Source of the DNA: Tepidisphaeraceae bacterium
Lineage (GTDB): Bacteria > Planctomycetota > Phycisphaerae > Tepidisphaerales > Tepidisphaeraceae
NCBI GenBank assembly: GCA_035998445.1
Contig: DASYHQ010000033.1
Coordinates: forward strand, 124,001-188,000
DNA: 64,000 bases
Reading direction: 5' to 3'
The notes under the pieces were generated by a model. The model was not told the origin of the DNA. It ran no database searches and was given only the letters and a program-made list of their open reading frames with translations. Position numbers and translations under genes: made by a program. This document shows, in pieces, positions 33,654 through 42,100 of this stretch; position 1 is the stretch's first letter; every line of letters begins with the position of its first letter.

Positions 33654-34385
33654 CTACCGGTGCGACTGCCACTTCGCCGCGTCTTTCCTTCCAGCGATCT
33701 GGTCCAACGTCTCGAACGTCTTCACGCTAAGCGGGGCCCGCGCGGTAATGTCGACGGCGCCTGCCCATTCGTCCTTGTGCTTCATCAACAGCCAACTGGG
33801 CTTGTCGCTGCCCCGGCTGAACTTGCCAGCGGTGCGGATGAGCACCCATGAACCCTTCAGCTTGGTGCCGTCCAGCGAGAACTTCAACTCGCCGGCCTCT
33901 AACGCGGCGTCGATGTCGTCATCATCCGGCGTCCACGTGCCGCGGTCCCACAGCAGCACGGTGCCGGCCCCGTAGCCAGACGGAATGACGCCCTCGAAGT
34001 CGCCGTAGTCCAAGGGATGGTCCTCCACCTGCATCGCCAGCCGTTTCTCTTTAGGATTTAGCGATGGCCCCTTCGGCACCGCCCACGACAGCAGCACGCC
34101 GCGATGTTCCAGGCGGAAGTCGTAGTGCAGCCGCGACGCATCGTGCTTCTGCACGCAGAAGAAACGCTCGCCGGGTTGCGCAGGGTAGGCCGGTTTCTTC
34201 GTTGGCTTGGCGGTCGATTCGTTCTTCGCCTTGCCGCTGGGCTCAGGCGATTGATTGAAGTCGCGCATCGACTGATACGTCGCCAGCGACCGCTTTACGG
34301 GGCGCTGGGTCGGACGTTTCACGGCCCGCTTGGCTGCAGGCTTCGCCGACGAACGAGCCGTCTTCTTCGTCGCCTTCTTGGCCAT
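33654..34385 (-). CDS. Stand-alone DNA ligase D 3'-phosphoesterase-domain protein
   Basis: The LigD phosphoesterase module resects 3' ends in bacterial end joining. Starting at MAKKATKKTARSSAKPAAKR (34385) gives 243 residues. The first 70 or so are Lys/Ala/Pro-rich, like a histone H1 tail, and should bind DNA. The catalytic domain follows: RFFCVQKHDASRLHYDFRLE with the catalytic His and Asp, HRGVLLSWAVPKGPS, DHPLDYGDFEGVIPSGYGAG, VLLWDRGTW and the tail LKGSWVLIRT with WLLMKHKDE. No polymerase or ligase domain and no ku gene are present in the window. Confidence 0.9.
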   Translation of the reverse strand: MAKKATKKTARSSAKPAAKRAVKRPTQRPVKRSLATYQSMRDFNQSPEPSGKAKNESTAKPTKKPAYPAQPGERFFCVQKHDASRLHYDFRLEHRGVLLSWAVPKGPSLNPKEKRLAMQVEDHPLDYGDFEGVIPSGYGAGTVLLWDRGTWTPDDDDIDAALEAGELKFSLDGTKLKGSWVLIRTAGKFSRGSDKPSWLLMKHKDEWAGAVDITARAPLSVKTFETLDQIAGRKDAAKWQSHR

Positions 34386-34511
34386 GCGAATCAGTTTACG
34401 CCAGGTGGCCACAACAGGCAGCGGACGAAGCGTTCACGCCCGACCGCATCGTTCAACGACGAATAGCCAGCCGTCACCGATCGTGAAAGGCGACGAACGC
34501 TCATCGGACGG

Positions 34512-34733
34512 TTAATCCGTGCGGATGGTGTTGCCGCCGGGCATGGTGCGTTGGGTGTTGTCGGTGGCGCCGGTCGATTCGCTGCCACTGATGGAGGGCG
34601 CGCCGTCGCCATCGGTTCGACCGGCCGCATTGTCGCGGGGGGCGTCGGTGTTGTCCTCCTGCACATCACAGCCGAGGCCGGCGATGCCGAGCGTGAGGGC
34701 GCTGACGAAGAATAACGGGATGCCGCGTCGCAT
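34512..34733 (-). CDS. Small secreted protein or lipoprotein
   Basis: The 73 residues begin with a signal peptide (MRRGIPLFFVSALTLGIAGL) followed by Gly-Cys, a possible but non-canonical lipobox because the -3 residue is Gly. The mature part is short, polar and disordered (Asp-, Ser- and Thr-rich, ending GGNTIRTD). ATG 34733 has AAGGAG seven bases upstream. Family unknown. Confidence 0.6.
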   Translation of the reverse strand: MRRGIPLFFVSALTLGIAGLGCDVQEDNTDAPRDNAAGRTDGDGAPSISGSESTGATDNTQRTMPGGNTIRTD

Positions 34734-34931
34734 GATGAACTCCTTGTTGAACGCGTTCGGCCCACCCACTTCGCCGACGAATCCGGGTCGTGTCAGGGCC
34801 GCGATACGCGTTGCAAACAGGGTTCCGCCGCGGCTCAGGGAATGGCGTATCAATGGCCGCGAACTGACGTGTTCTGCCCGCTTCGCTCAACCAAACGGTG
34901 AACGAGAACCGCGCGGGGCCTATGTCACAGC

Positions 34932-35459
34932 CTATGGCTCCAGCCGTTCCTGCAGGATTTTCAGATGATGCTCGGCATGGCCGGCGATCACGTAGGCCAA
35001 CGCCCGCACGCTCATCGGTGTGCCGTTCATGTTCCCGCGATGCATGGCGACCGATGCGGGCAGGTTGCGCAGCAGTGTGATGCTGGCATCGCGTACCGCC
35101 AGCAACTCCGCCAGCACCGCGGTCATCGGTAACTCGTTCGCGTTCGACGCCGCGGCGTAGGCGTTTTCGTCGAACTCCGGCAGCATCTGCCGCTCGCCGC
35201 GGGCGACCGACAGCAGTCGGTACGCCATCACGCGCTCCGTATCGGTCATGTGCGACACCACCTGCTTGGCCGTCCACGTGTAAGGCGGATGCAGCATCAT
35301 GGCCGCCGAATCGCTCAGGCCGCCGATGAGCTGTTCAATCTGATCACGCTGCCGTTACAGCGTCTTGCGAAAGGGCAGCGAACGCACCTTGCCGATATAC
35401 GTCTCGAAGTACGGCGAATGCTCATCGGCCGCCGGCGGGGTGACATCGTCGATCAACAT
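34932..35459 (-). pseudogene. DinB-like protein gene with an in-frame stop
   Basis: Read from ATG 35459, the frame gives a DinB-family start (MLIDDVTPPAADEHSPYFET, then YIGKVRSLPFRKTL), a TAA at 35355-35357, and then in the same frame RQRDQIEQLIGGLSDSAA, YTWTAKQVVSHMTDTERVMA and a C-terminal end with GHAEHHLKILQERL, where conserved metal-ligand His residues of DinB lie. A single CAA-to-TAA change would explain the stop. The part from 35300 could still be made from an internal ATG (122 residues). DinB-like proteins are metal-binding four-helix bundles, often thiol transferases. Confidence 0.75.
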
Positions 35460-35611
35460 GCCGAGCGAGCTTAGCACACACGGCACGATCCAATTCAAAA
35501 CTTCCCCCAGATTTCTAAACCGCGCCCCGGCAAAGCCGCCCTACGATTGCTCAGCTCGTCGCCCAGCGAAGGACGACGCATTCGACGTAAACCTAGCCGG
35601 AGGACCGCCCG

Positions 35612-35908
35612 ATGCTCTGCCCCAACTGCCCCGAGACGCGCTTGACGATGACCGAACGCCAGGGCGTCGAGATCGACTACTGCCCCAACTGCCGCGGCAT
35701 CTGGCTCGACCGCGGCGAACTGGACAAACTGCTCGACCGCGCCGCCAGCCAATCCCCCGGCGCAGGGGCGGCCGCCCCCCAACCTGTCGCGCCACCGCCA
35801 CCCCAACAGCAACCCTACAACTACCGCCGCGACAACGACGACAGCAAGTACGGCTACCAGTACGGCGGCAAACGCAAGAAGAGCTGGTTGTCGGAGATCT
35901 TCGACTGA
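35612..35908 (+). CDS. zf-TFIIB-type zinc-ribbon protein
   Basis: The 98 residues start with a compact zinc ribbon: CPNC at residues 3-6 and CPNC at about 24-27, within GVEIDYCPNCRGIWLDRGEL, the signature of zf-TFIIB domains. A Pro/Gln-rich linker (PQPVAPPPPQQQP) and a Tyr/Lys-rich end (KYGYQYGGKRKKSWLSEIFD) follow. The role of these short proteins is unknown; metal binding is the only safe inference. No operon partner is clear. Confidence 0.85.
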   Translation: MLCPNCPETRLTMTERQGVEIDYCPNCRGIWLDRGELDKLLDRAASQSPGAGAAAPQPVAPPPPQQQPYNYRRDNDDSKYGYQYGGKRKKSWLSEIFD

Positions 35909-35948
35909 GGTCACACGACGCGTCGCCGTGATGCCTCGCTTGCCGGGT

Positions 35949-36110
35949 TCACGGAAAGAATCCATTCCGTTTTGCGTAAATCAAGCCAGCAATAAGAGCG
36001 GCCGCGCCCAGAAGCCCTCCGACGATCCCCAGCATCAGGCTGCGCCATTGGAACGGCGCGGCCCGGTTCGCGCGGGGCTCGTATCCAAGCGGCTCAGCAT
36101 CGTTCTTCAT
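35949..36110 (-). CDS. Small single-pass membrane protein
   Basis: The 53 residues start MKNDAEPLGYEPRANRAAPF, then show one hydrophobic helix (SLMLGIVGGLLGAAALIAGL) and a short basic end (YAKRNGFFP). ATG 36110 is preceded by GTGGAGGAT about eight bases upstream, which supports translation. Its start lies 42 bp after the stop of the DUF2007-like gene, so the two may be co-transcribed. Family unknown. Confidence 0.55.
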   Translation of the reverse strand: MKNDAEPLGYEPRANRAAPFQWRSLMLGIVGGLLGAAALIAGLIYAKRNGFFP

Positions 36111-36151
36111 GCCGATATCCTCCACTACCGTGCGGCGGCACGTGGAACCGC

Positions 36152-36403
36152 TCAACACGCCCGCGGTTCCACCAGCCACACCCTAGCGGGCGTTTGTTGC
36201 AGCAAGACGACGGCGGCCGTCACCTGCGATGCCGGCACGGCCAGCTTGGCGGCGCGGGGGCCGAGGCCGTGCCGCGTGGAGAGGAGGTCAAGGTGAACGT
36301 CGAGTTCCTCCATCTCCAACCGCGCGGCGGCCAGCCGCGCTTCGCCCTCGTCGCCGAAGTGTGCGATGACCGTCAGCGGATCGGCCGGTTTCGAAGTGCT
36401 CAT
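36152..36403 (-). CDS. DUF2007-like small protein
   Basis: The 83 residues read LTVIAHFGDEGEARLAAARL and EMEELDVHLDLLSTRHGL, then a hydrophobic VPASQVTAAVVLLQQTPA, the beta-alpha pattern of DUF2007 proteins in which a short domain compares two elements of an operon product; their biochemical role is unknown. The start MSTSKPADP at 36403 has GAGG upstream. A tiny membrane protein follows on the same strand. Confidence 0.65.
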   Translation of the reverse strand: MSTSKPADPLTVIAHFGDEGEARLAAARLEMEELDVHLDLLSTRHGLGPRAAKLAVPASQVTAAVVLLQQTPARVWLVEPRAC

Positions 36404-36609
36404 TTGCGGTTCCTCGCCACGCACTAATGCCCGAGTGGATAACGCACACCCTACAGAACTGGTTGTCGGAGATATTCGATAAACGCGGGCCGCCGGCCGA
36501 TAATAAACGCCATTGAACCCATTACGGGGCTGGCGCACACCCGCATCCAAAGGCCGTGGGCCCGAAAGACCTTCGCGGTGTGAGCGACATCATCTCCGCT
36601 CCAACGCGT

Positions 36610-36930
36610 CATTTCGGTCTGGAAAAGATCTCTTGAAGGTCTCTCGAAATCTTTTGAGGGTTTGAAAAGAATCATCCGGTCCGCAAAAGATCTTCTGCGA
36701 CTCTCCGGAAATTCTAGAAGGTTGCCAGAGATCTTTTGTGACTCTCCAGAAATTCTCAAAGGTTGCCAGAAATCTTTTGTGACTCTCTAGAAATTCGAGA
36801 AAGTCGCCAGAGATCTTTTGCGGCTCTGAAGAAATTCGAGAAGGCCGCCAGATCTTTTGCGGGTCTAAATTGTTCCTGGAAGGTCGCAAAAGATCTTTTG
36901 CGAGTCGGTGAAGATCTTTTCACGGTGACA
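36610..36930. repeat. 41-bp degenerate tandem repeat array
   Basis: Units with the core AGATCTTTTGTGACTCTCCA then GAAATTC and AGGTTGCC start at 36683, 36724, 36765, 36806 and 36847, exactly 41 bp apart, with decayed units before and after (a 39-bp step to 36886). Forty-one is not a multiple of three, so the array is not a coding repeat. It abuts the RAYT remnant. Confidence 0.88.
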
Positions 36931-37147
36931 GAAACCGTCGGGACGCCGCGGCCAAGGATGGACGGGCGGAGCCGGGCAGCAGCACAATCGCATCGACCTC
37001 GAACGGCCTGGCCCCCGGACACCGCCCGATCGCCCACCGCAATCGCGCCCGGGCCGCCTCGCCGCCAAACAGCGGTTCCCGCCTCCCGGTCACGATCGTG
37101 ACGAAGAACGTCGCCCCGGCCACCACCGCCCGCCGATAATATGGCAT
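36920..37147 (-). pseudogene. REP-associated tyrosine transposase (RAYT) N-terminal remnant
   Basis: Read from ATG 37147: MPYYRRAVVAGATFFVTIVT, then GRREPLFGGEAARARLRWAI and RPFEVDAIVLLP, matching the N-terminal third of RAYT/IS200-like Y1 transposases. In intact members the next residues are the HUH motif (DHLH) followed much later by the catalytic Tyr. Here the match ends exactly at LLP and gives way to unrelated residues and a stop at the edge of the 41-bp array, so the catalytic part is lost. Upstream is an inverted repeat (37211-37328), the type of element RAYTs act on. Confidence 0.75.
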
Positions 37148-37210
37148 CGCCCGGCCCATCCGCGTCAACAATCGTCGTGTTCATGCGAGGGTCGCCCCCG
37201 CCCCCAACCC

Positions 37211-37328
37211 GTAGGGCGGGATGAAGTCCCGCGCCGCCCGCCGACCCGTTGCCAGACCCGCCACCGCGGGACGCAATCCCGCCGCGACCCGGGTGGTACG
37301 CCCCCGGCGGGATTCCATCCCGCCCTAC
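37211..37328. repeat. Family H inverted repeat upstream of the RAYT remnant
   Basis: GTAGGGCGGGATGAAGTCCC (37211 on) is inverted as GGGATTCCATCCCGCCCTAC (37309-37328). Between them CCACCGCGGGACGCAATCCC gives an extra partial palindrome. A scrap resembling GGTAGGGCGAGCACCGCCCA is at 38317-38336. Confidence 0.8.
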
Positions 37329-37331
37329 AAG

Positions 37332-38247
37332 CTAAAACGGGACCGATTGAGCCGTATCTAGTTGTGACGACGATGCAATTGCCGCGATTTCGAGGTAGCG
37401 AGTCTTTCCTGACTTGGAAAGTCGTTCTCGAGCATACACGTTCGTCGGTTCCCCTGTGTGCAGCGCAAGGGTATAGGGATTTCGAACAGCCTTGACAAGT
37501 TTGTCCGAGACTTTGCAAACATGTTCGTTTCCCGAAGCGTAAGTCGGGGGGCCGACGATGATCAGACGTCCCCAGCCGTTCTTGCGACTAAGTCCGAGGA
37601 AGCGGATTGACATGGGCACAAGCTTATCATCCTCCTTAGGAAGGTAATGCGCAGCTGGGACTGTCAGTACTACAGCGTCGGGTCGGCGAATCAAAGTAGG
37701 TTCGGTCGAATCGGAACGAAGTTCAATCAGACTAATGTCTTCTACCGCAATTTGAGTCGCATCTCGGGCCGACTCATCTAGCATCTCCGCGAACAATTGA
37801 AGATCTTCGTCGGAGGCTTTCGTTAGGCCAGTCTCACTCTCCAACTGTCGCAGTTGTTGCTTGATGTTGTCGAAGGTGTTTCGCTGAGCTTTAGCTGTCA
37901 AAAGCCGTTTTATCAGTAGACCCGTTAGCCCAACGAGAGTGAGCTTAACACCGTCCCAAATCGCATTCGTTGCAAGGGCCTTCGTATAGCCAGTTCAGAT
38001 CGGCAACGATGGAACCAGTACGTAAACGGCTAACCTGAACACGAATAACTGGTCCGGCTGACGGTTGTTGTGTAGTGAACTTATCAAACGCCACCGCATT
38101 CGCTACCAAGTTCAAATATGCTGACCATCCGGTCAGTGAGCTAGCGAACAATTCTAGGTCGGTTGTGCCGTTTTCCGCTGTCCCACCACGGAACTCGATG
38201 GTTAGAGCGCTTCGGAAATCGGCATCATCTGCGTCTCCTTCCGCCAT
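37332..38247 (-). pseudogene. Unknown protein gene broken by a frameshift
   Basis: The first part from ATG 38247 reads FRSALTIEFRGGTAENGTTD, LELFASSLTGWSAYLNLVAN and VSRLRTGSIVADLNWLYE. Near 37985 that frame runs into a short end (CNECDLGRC), while the next frame continues smoothly with KALATNAIWDGVKLTLVGLT and GLLIKRLLTAKAQRNTFDNI, then a 190-residue part rich in charged residues (RPDAVVLTVPAAHYLPKEDD). One extra base would explain it; a programmed shift is possible. The join holds a membrane helix. The region is visibly richer in A+T than its neighbours, which suggests transfer. I do not recognise the family. Confidence 0.7.
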
Positions 38248-38344
38248 GTTCTGAGCCCACCTAGTTGTCAATTGCCACTGTCAGTCTGTCAATGCCAGCT
38301 TCACTTCTAAAGTCTGGTAGGGCGAGCACCGCCCACCTGTTGCG

Positions 38345-38557
38345 TCATGCTGCTTCCACGACATCGGTTACCGATGTCGGGGTGGGAACGGGTTCGCCGT
38401 TCTCTCGCAGCGCCTCGACGTACAGCGCGACGGCGTCGCCGATGTTGGACTTCACTTCGCCGATGGTTTCGCCAGAGGTGGTGCAGCCGGGAAGGTCGGG
38501 GACGTAGGCGGAATAGGTGCCGTCTTTGGCGCGTTCGATGACGTAGACGTATCGCAT
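38345..38557 (-). CDS. HicB-like antitoxin (second copy)
   Basis: The 70 residues show the short HicB/UPF0150 partial-RNase-H-fold domain: MRYVYVIERAKDGTYSAYVP, then DLPGCTTSGETIGEVKSNI and ALYVEALRENGEPVPTPTS. It has no C-terminal DNA-binding domain. It lies 31 bp after the hicB of the hicA-hicB pair, and no hicA follows. It could be a second antidote to the same toxin or the remains of another pair. A YPDLPGC-like core is shared with the upstream HicB. Confidence 0.85.
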   Translation of the reverse strand: MRYVYVIERAKDGTYSAYVPDLPGCTTSGETIGEVKSNIGDAVALYVEALRENGEPVPTPTSVTDVVEAA

Positions 38558-38588
38558 GGGGGGGCCTCTCGCAAGGCACTTGGTTCGG

Positions 38589-38795
38589 CTACGCGAACAT
38601 CAACCGCCCCTTCGGTTCCGGCACCGGGCGGCCCAACGAGCGGGCGGTCTCGATCCACTCTTTCGCCACGCGCTCGACGGCGGTGAGGGCCTTGGCCTTG
38701 GTGGGGCCGTCGGCGGCGCAGCCGGGGAGTTCGGGGACTTCGGCGATGAAGGCCTGATCGGCGTCGCTCCAATAGATGATGACTTCGTACTTCAT
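38589..38795 (-). CDS. hicB: HicB-like antitoxin
   Basis: The 68 residues read MKYEVIIYWSDADQAFIAEV, then PELPGCAADGPTKAKALTAV and EWIETARSLGRPVPEPKGRL, the HicB antitoxin fold in its short form without an HTH. ATG 38795 overlaps the stop of hicA (ATGA), so translation is coupled. HicB binds and blocks HicA. A second HicB gene follows at 38345-38557. Confidence 0.9.
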   Translation of the reverse strand: MKYEVIIYWSDADQAFIAEVPELPGCAADGPTKAKALTAVERVAKEWIETARSLGRPVPEPKGRLMFA

Positions 38796-39055
38796 GGGCG
38801 TCTCCGGAGTTGCAGGCCGTACTTTACCACAACTTGACGGACCTGTTTCACCTGATACGGCTTGGCCTTGCGGCCGGGCAGGGGCTGGAGGTTGAGGATT
38901 TCGATCACGTCGGATCGGCTGTAGATGAAGTGATCGCCTTTCACACGCTCGTCGAAGCCAAAGTTGCCGAGCAGTCGGCGCAGATCGGAAAACCGCGTGT
39001 TGGCGTCGGACCGACCTGACAGGACGGCGGTGAGGATCTTCGGGACGGTAGGCAT
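38792..39055 (-). CDS. hicA: HicA-type mRNA interferase toxin
   Basis: HicA toxins cleave mRNA and carry a small dsRBD-like fold with one catalytic His. The 87 residues include VLSGRSDANTRFSDLRRLLG, the motif FDERVKGDHFIYSR with the candidate catalytic His, and the C-terminal LPGRKAKPYQVKQVRQVVVK. The toxin is first in the operon, as is usual in hicAB, and overlaps hicB by four bases. The upstream gene end (nrdJ stop) is 55 bp away on the same strand. Confidence 0.87.
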   Translation of the reverse strand: MPTVPKILTAVLSGRSDANTRFSDLRRLLGNFGFDERVKGDHFIYSRSDVIEILNLQPLPGRKAKPYQVKQVRQVVVKYGLQLRRRP

Positions 39056-39109
39056 ATGGAAAGCGGGGCGGACAAATGTCCGCCCCGTGAAGAATCACTC
39101 GGTCACGAA

Positions 39110-42100
39110 CTACGAGCACCCCATCGAATTCCCGCAGTTCAGGCACTTGTAGCAGGTGCCGGATCGGACGGTGATCGATCCGCAGACGTCGCAGCCGGGG
39201 GCGTCGGCTTGCATTTCGCTGCCCTGTTGGCTCAGCGGGTCGAGGATGGCGGCGCCGCTGAGGCGGCCGGCGGGGGCGGCGCCGCCAGAGTGACTGTCGG
39301 GCAAGGGGGCGGTTCGGGCAGAGTCGACTTGTTCCTCCAGGCCGGAACCGTAGTCGAACGGCTTGGCGTCGGGGGCGACGCGGAGCGTGGGGGATTCGAT
39401 CACCCGGCCGATCGGCGTGCCGCCGGGCGTGCTGATCGGGCCGGTGAAGCTTTGGGCCGGGTTCTTGTTGGCACGCTTGGGGGCGTTGGCCTCGCGGTAG
39501 CCGGGGACGAACTCCATGGCGAGCCAGCGGAAGATGTAATCCACCAGGCTCTTGGCCATGGGGATTTCCGGGTTGCGCGTCATGCCGCTCGGTTCGAAGC
39601 GGACATGTTCGAACTTGCGGACGAGGGACTCGACCGGCACGCCGTATTGCAGGCTGACCGAGACGAGCGTGGCGACGGCGTCCATCAGGCCGCCGATCGT
39701 GCTGCCTTCCTTGGCCATCGTGATGAACACTTCACCTGGCGTGCCGTCCTCGTACAGGCCAACGTTGATGTAACCCTCGTGGCCACCCATCTCGAACTTG
39801 TGGTTGATCGCGTGACGCGTGTCGGGGAGACGACGACGCAACGGGCGCTCGACGATGCGCTCGACGATTTTCTCGATGATGGTGGTGGGGACGGGTTCGA
39901 CGTTGGAGGCGGAGGCACTGGTTGCTGAAGCAACCAGTCCGGCGACTGCGTGGTGCGCGATTTCTTCTTGGGCAGCGCTGACGTTCTCCTCGTCGTCGTC
40001 TTCGGACTTGTCCAACTCTTCGTCAGACTTAATGTTCAACGGTTGACTGAGCTTCGAACCATCACGGTAGAGGGCGTTGGCCTTCAGTCCCAGTTCCCAG
40101 GAGAGTTGGTAGGCGTGCTTGATCTCGTCCATCGTGGCCTCGTTGGGGAGGTTGATGGTCTTGGAGATCGCGCCGCTGATGAACGGCTGGGCGGCGGCCA
40201 TCATGCGGATGTGGCCTTCGTAGTGGATGAAGCGGTGGCCGTGCTTGCCGCACTTGTTGGCGCAGTCGAAGACGGAGAGATGCTCGTCCTTCAAGTGCGG
40301 GGCACCCTCGATCGTGCCGCGGCCACAGATGACGTCGTTGGCCTCGGCGATCTGCTTCTTGGTGAAGCCCAGGTGCTGCAGCATGTTGAAGCCCGGCGCC
40401 TGCCAGAGCGTCTCGCTGATGCCCATGCGCTGGAACAGCTCCGGGGGCAGCGTCCAGGCGCTGAAGGCAAAGCCCAATTCGAACTGCGCGGGCAGGCTGG
40501 CCTCGATCTTCTTCAGCTCGTGATCGTTGAAGCCCTTGGCTTTCAGGCTTTCGATGTTGACGTGCGGCGAGTCCTTCAGCGAAAGGCTGCCGGTGACGTA
40601 GCGCATCATCTCGTTGATCTGGCTTGCGCTGTAGCCCAGGTTCACGAGCGCGGGACGCAGCGACTGGTTGGCGATCTTGAAGTATCCACCGCCGGACAGC
40701 TTCTTGAACTTCACCAGGGCGAAGTCGGGTTCCACGCCGGTGGTGTCGCAGTCCATCAGCAAACCGATGGTGCCGGTGGGGGCGATGACGGTCGTCTGCG
40801 CGTTGCGGTAGCCGAACTTCTCGCCGAGGTTCAGGGCGCGGTCCCAGCATTCCTGGGCGCTGGCCAGCAGCACCTTCGACGCGAGCGGGTCGGCGTTGTC
40901 GAACTGGTGGGCATCGACGCCGACGGGCTTGATGTCCAGCTCTTCATAGTCGCCAATCGCGCGGCGGCTCGAATCCTGCCCGGTCACATCATACACCGCC
41001 CGGCGGTGGTTGCGGATGACGCGGAGCATTTCGGCGCGGTTCTCATCGAACCCGGGGAAGGCGCCCATCTGCTTGGCCATCTCGGCGCTGGTGGCGTAGC
41101 TCTCGCCGGTCAAAATCGCGGTGAGGGCGGCGCAGATGCCGCGGCCCTTGTCGCTGTCGTAGGCGATGCCGGCCTGCATGAGCATGGCGCCCAGGTTGGC
41201 ATAACCCAGACCAAGCGTGCGGAACTTGTAAGACAGCTGTGCGATGTCTTCCGACGGGAAGCTGGCCATGAGCACGGAGATCTCAAGCACGATCGTCCAA
41301 AGGCGGGTGCCGTGCTTGTAGGCCTCGATGTCGAACTTCTTCGTGTTCTCGTCGAAGAAGGTGAGCACGTTCAGCGACGCCAGGTTGCAGGCGGTGTCGT
41401 CGAGGAACATGTACTCGGAGCAGTTGTGCACCGTGATGCCGTTGGCGATGAACGAGTGCGTGACGGGCTCGGTGAGGTCGAAGACCTGCTGCTTGCCGAG
41501 GTGGGTGAACGACGCGACGGCGTCGTAGTGGGCGCCCACGGTCGCGGGGCGGGCGTTGTGCGCCGAGCGGAGGGTGAGGCAGTCAATCAGTTGCTCGTGC
41601 TTGCGCCCGTGGAGTAGACCGACGTGTTGTGCAAAAAAGCGGAGGCTGTCCGGATCGATACGCAGGCCGTGGCGCGGAAGTGCGTCGCTCGGCGCTGTCG
41701 CCAAGCCTGACCCATTGGGGTTCGGTCGATCCGAAGGCGCTCCGCCCGCGACGGCTCCGCCGTCGTGCGTTAGCGGTTGAATGGAGCTTTGCACGCCGAA
41801 GCCCAGCAGGATCATCTGGATGTCCTGCAGCAGGCCGAGCGTGCCGGGGAGCTCGATCGTGTTGTCGGTGATGATGCCGTCGGCGCTGAACAGGGCGCGC
41901 AACAGGTGCCGCTGGGCAGCCAGGCCGGCGGTGAAGGCCTCGTCGCTCAGGCGGCGGGTGCCCTTGTCGCTGCGGACGAACGCCTTCAGGCGCGCCAGCA
42001 GCCGGCGGTTGGTCAGCGTGGCGGTCATCGTGTCCGAATCGTCGGCGCTAGCCGACTTCGTGGCGGTGATGCCGGCGTCGCTGGCCGTGGTGTAGTCGTC

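Noticed and set aside
36610-36930. A CRISPR array or coding repeat in the 41-bp block
   Set aside because: Units are contiguous, lack spacers, and 41 is not a multiple of three; the ORFs over it shift frame.
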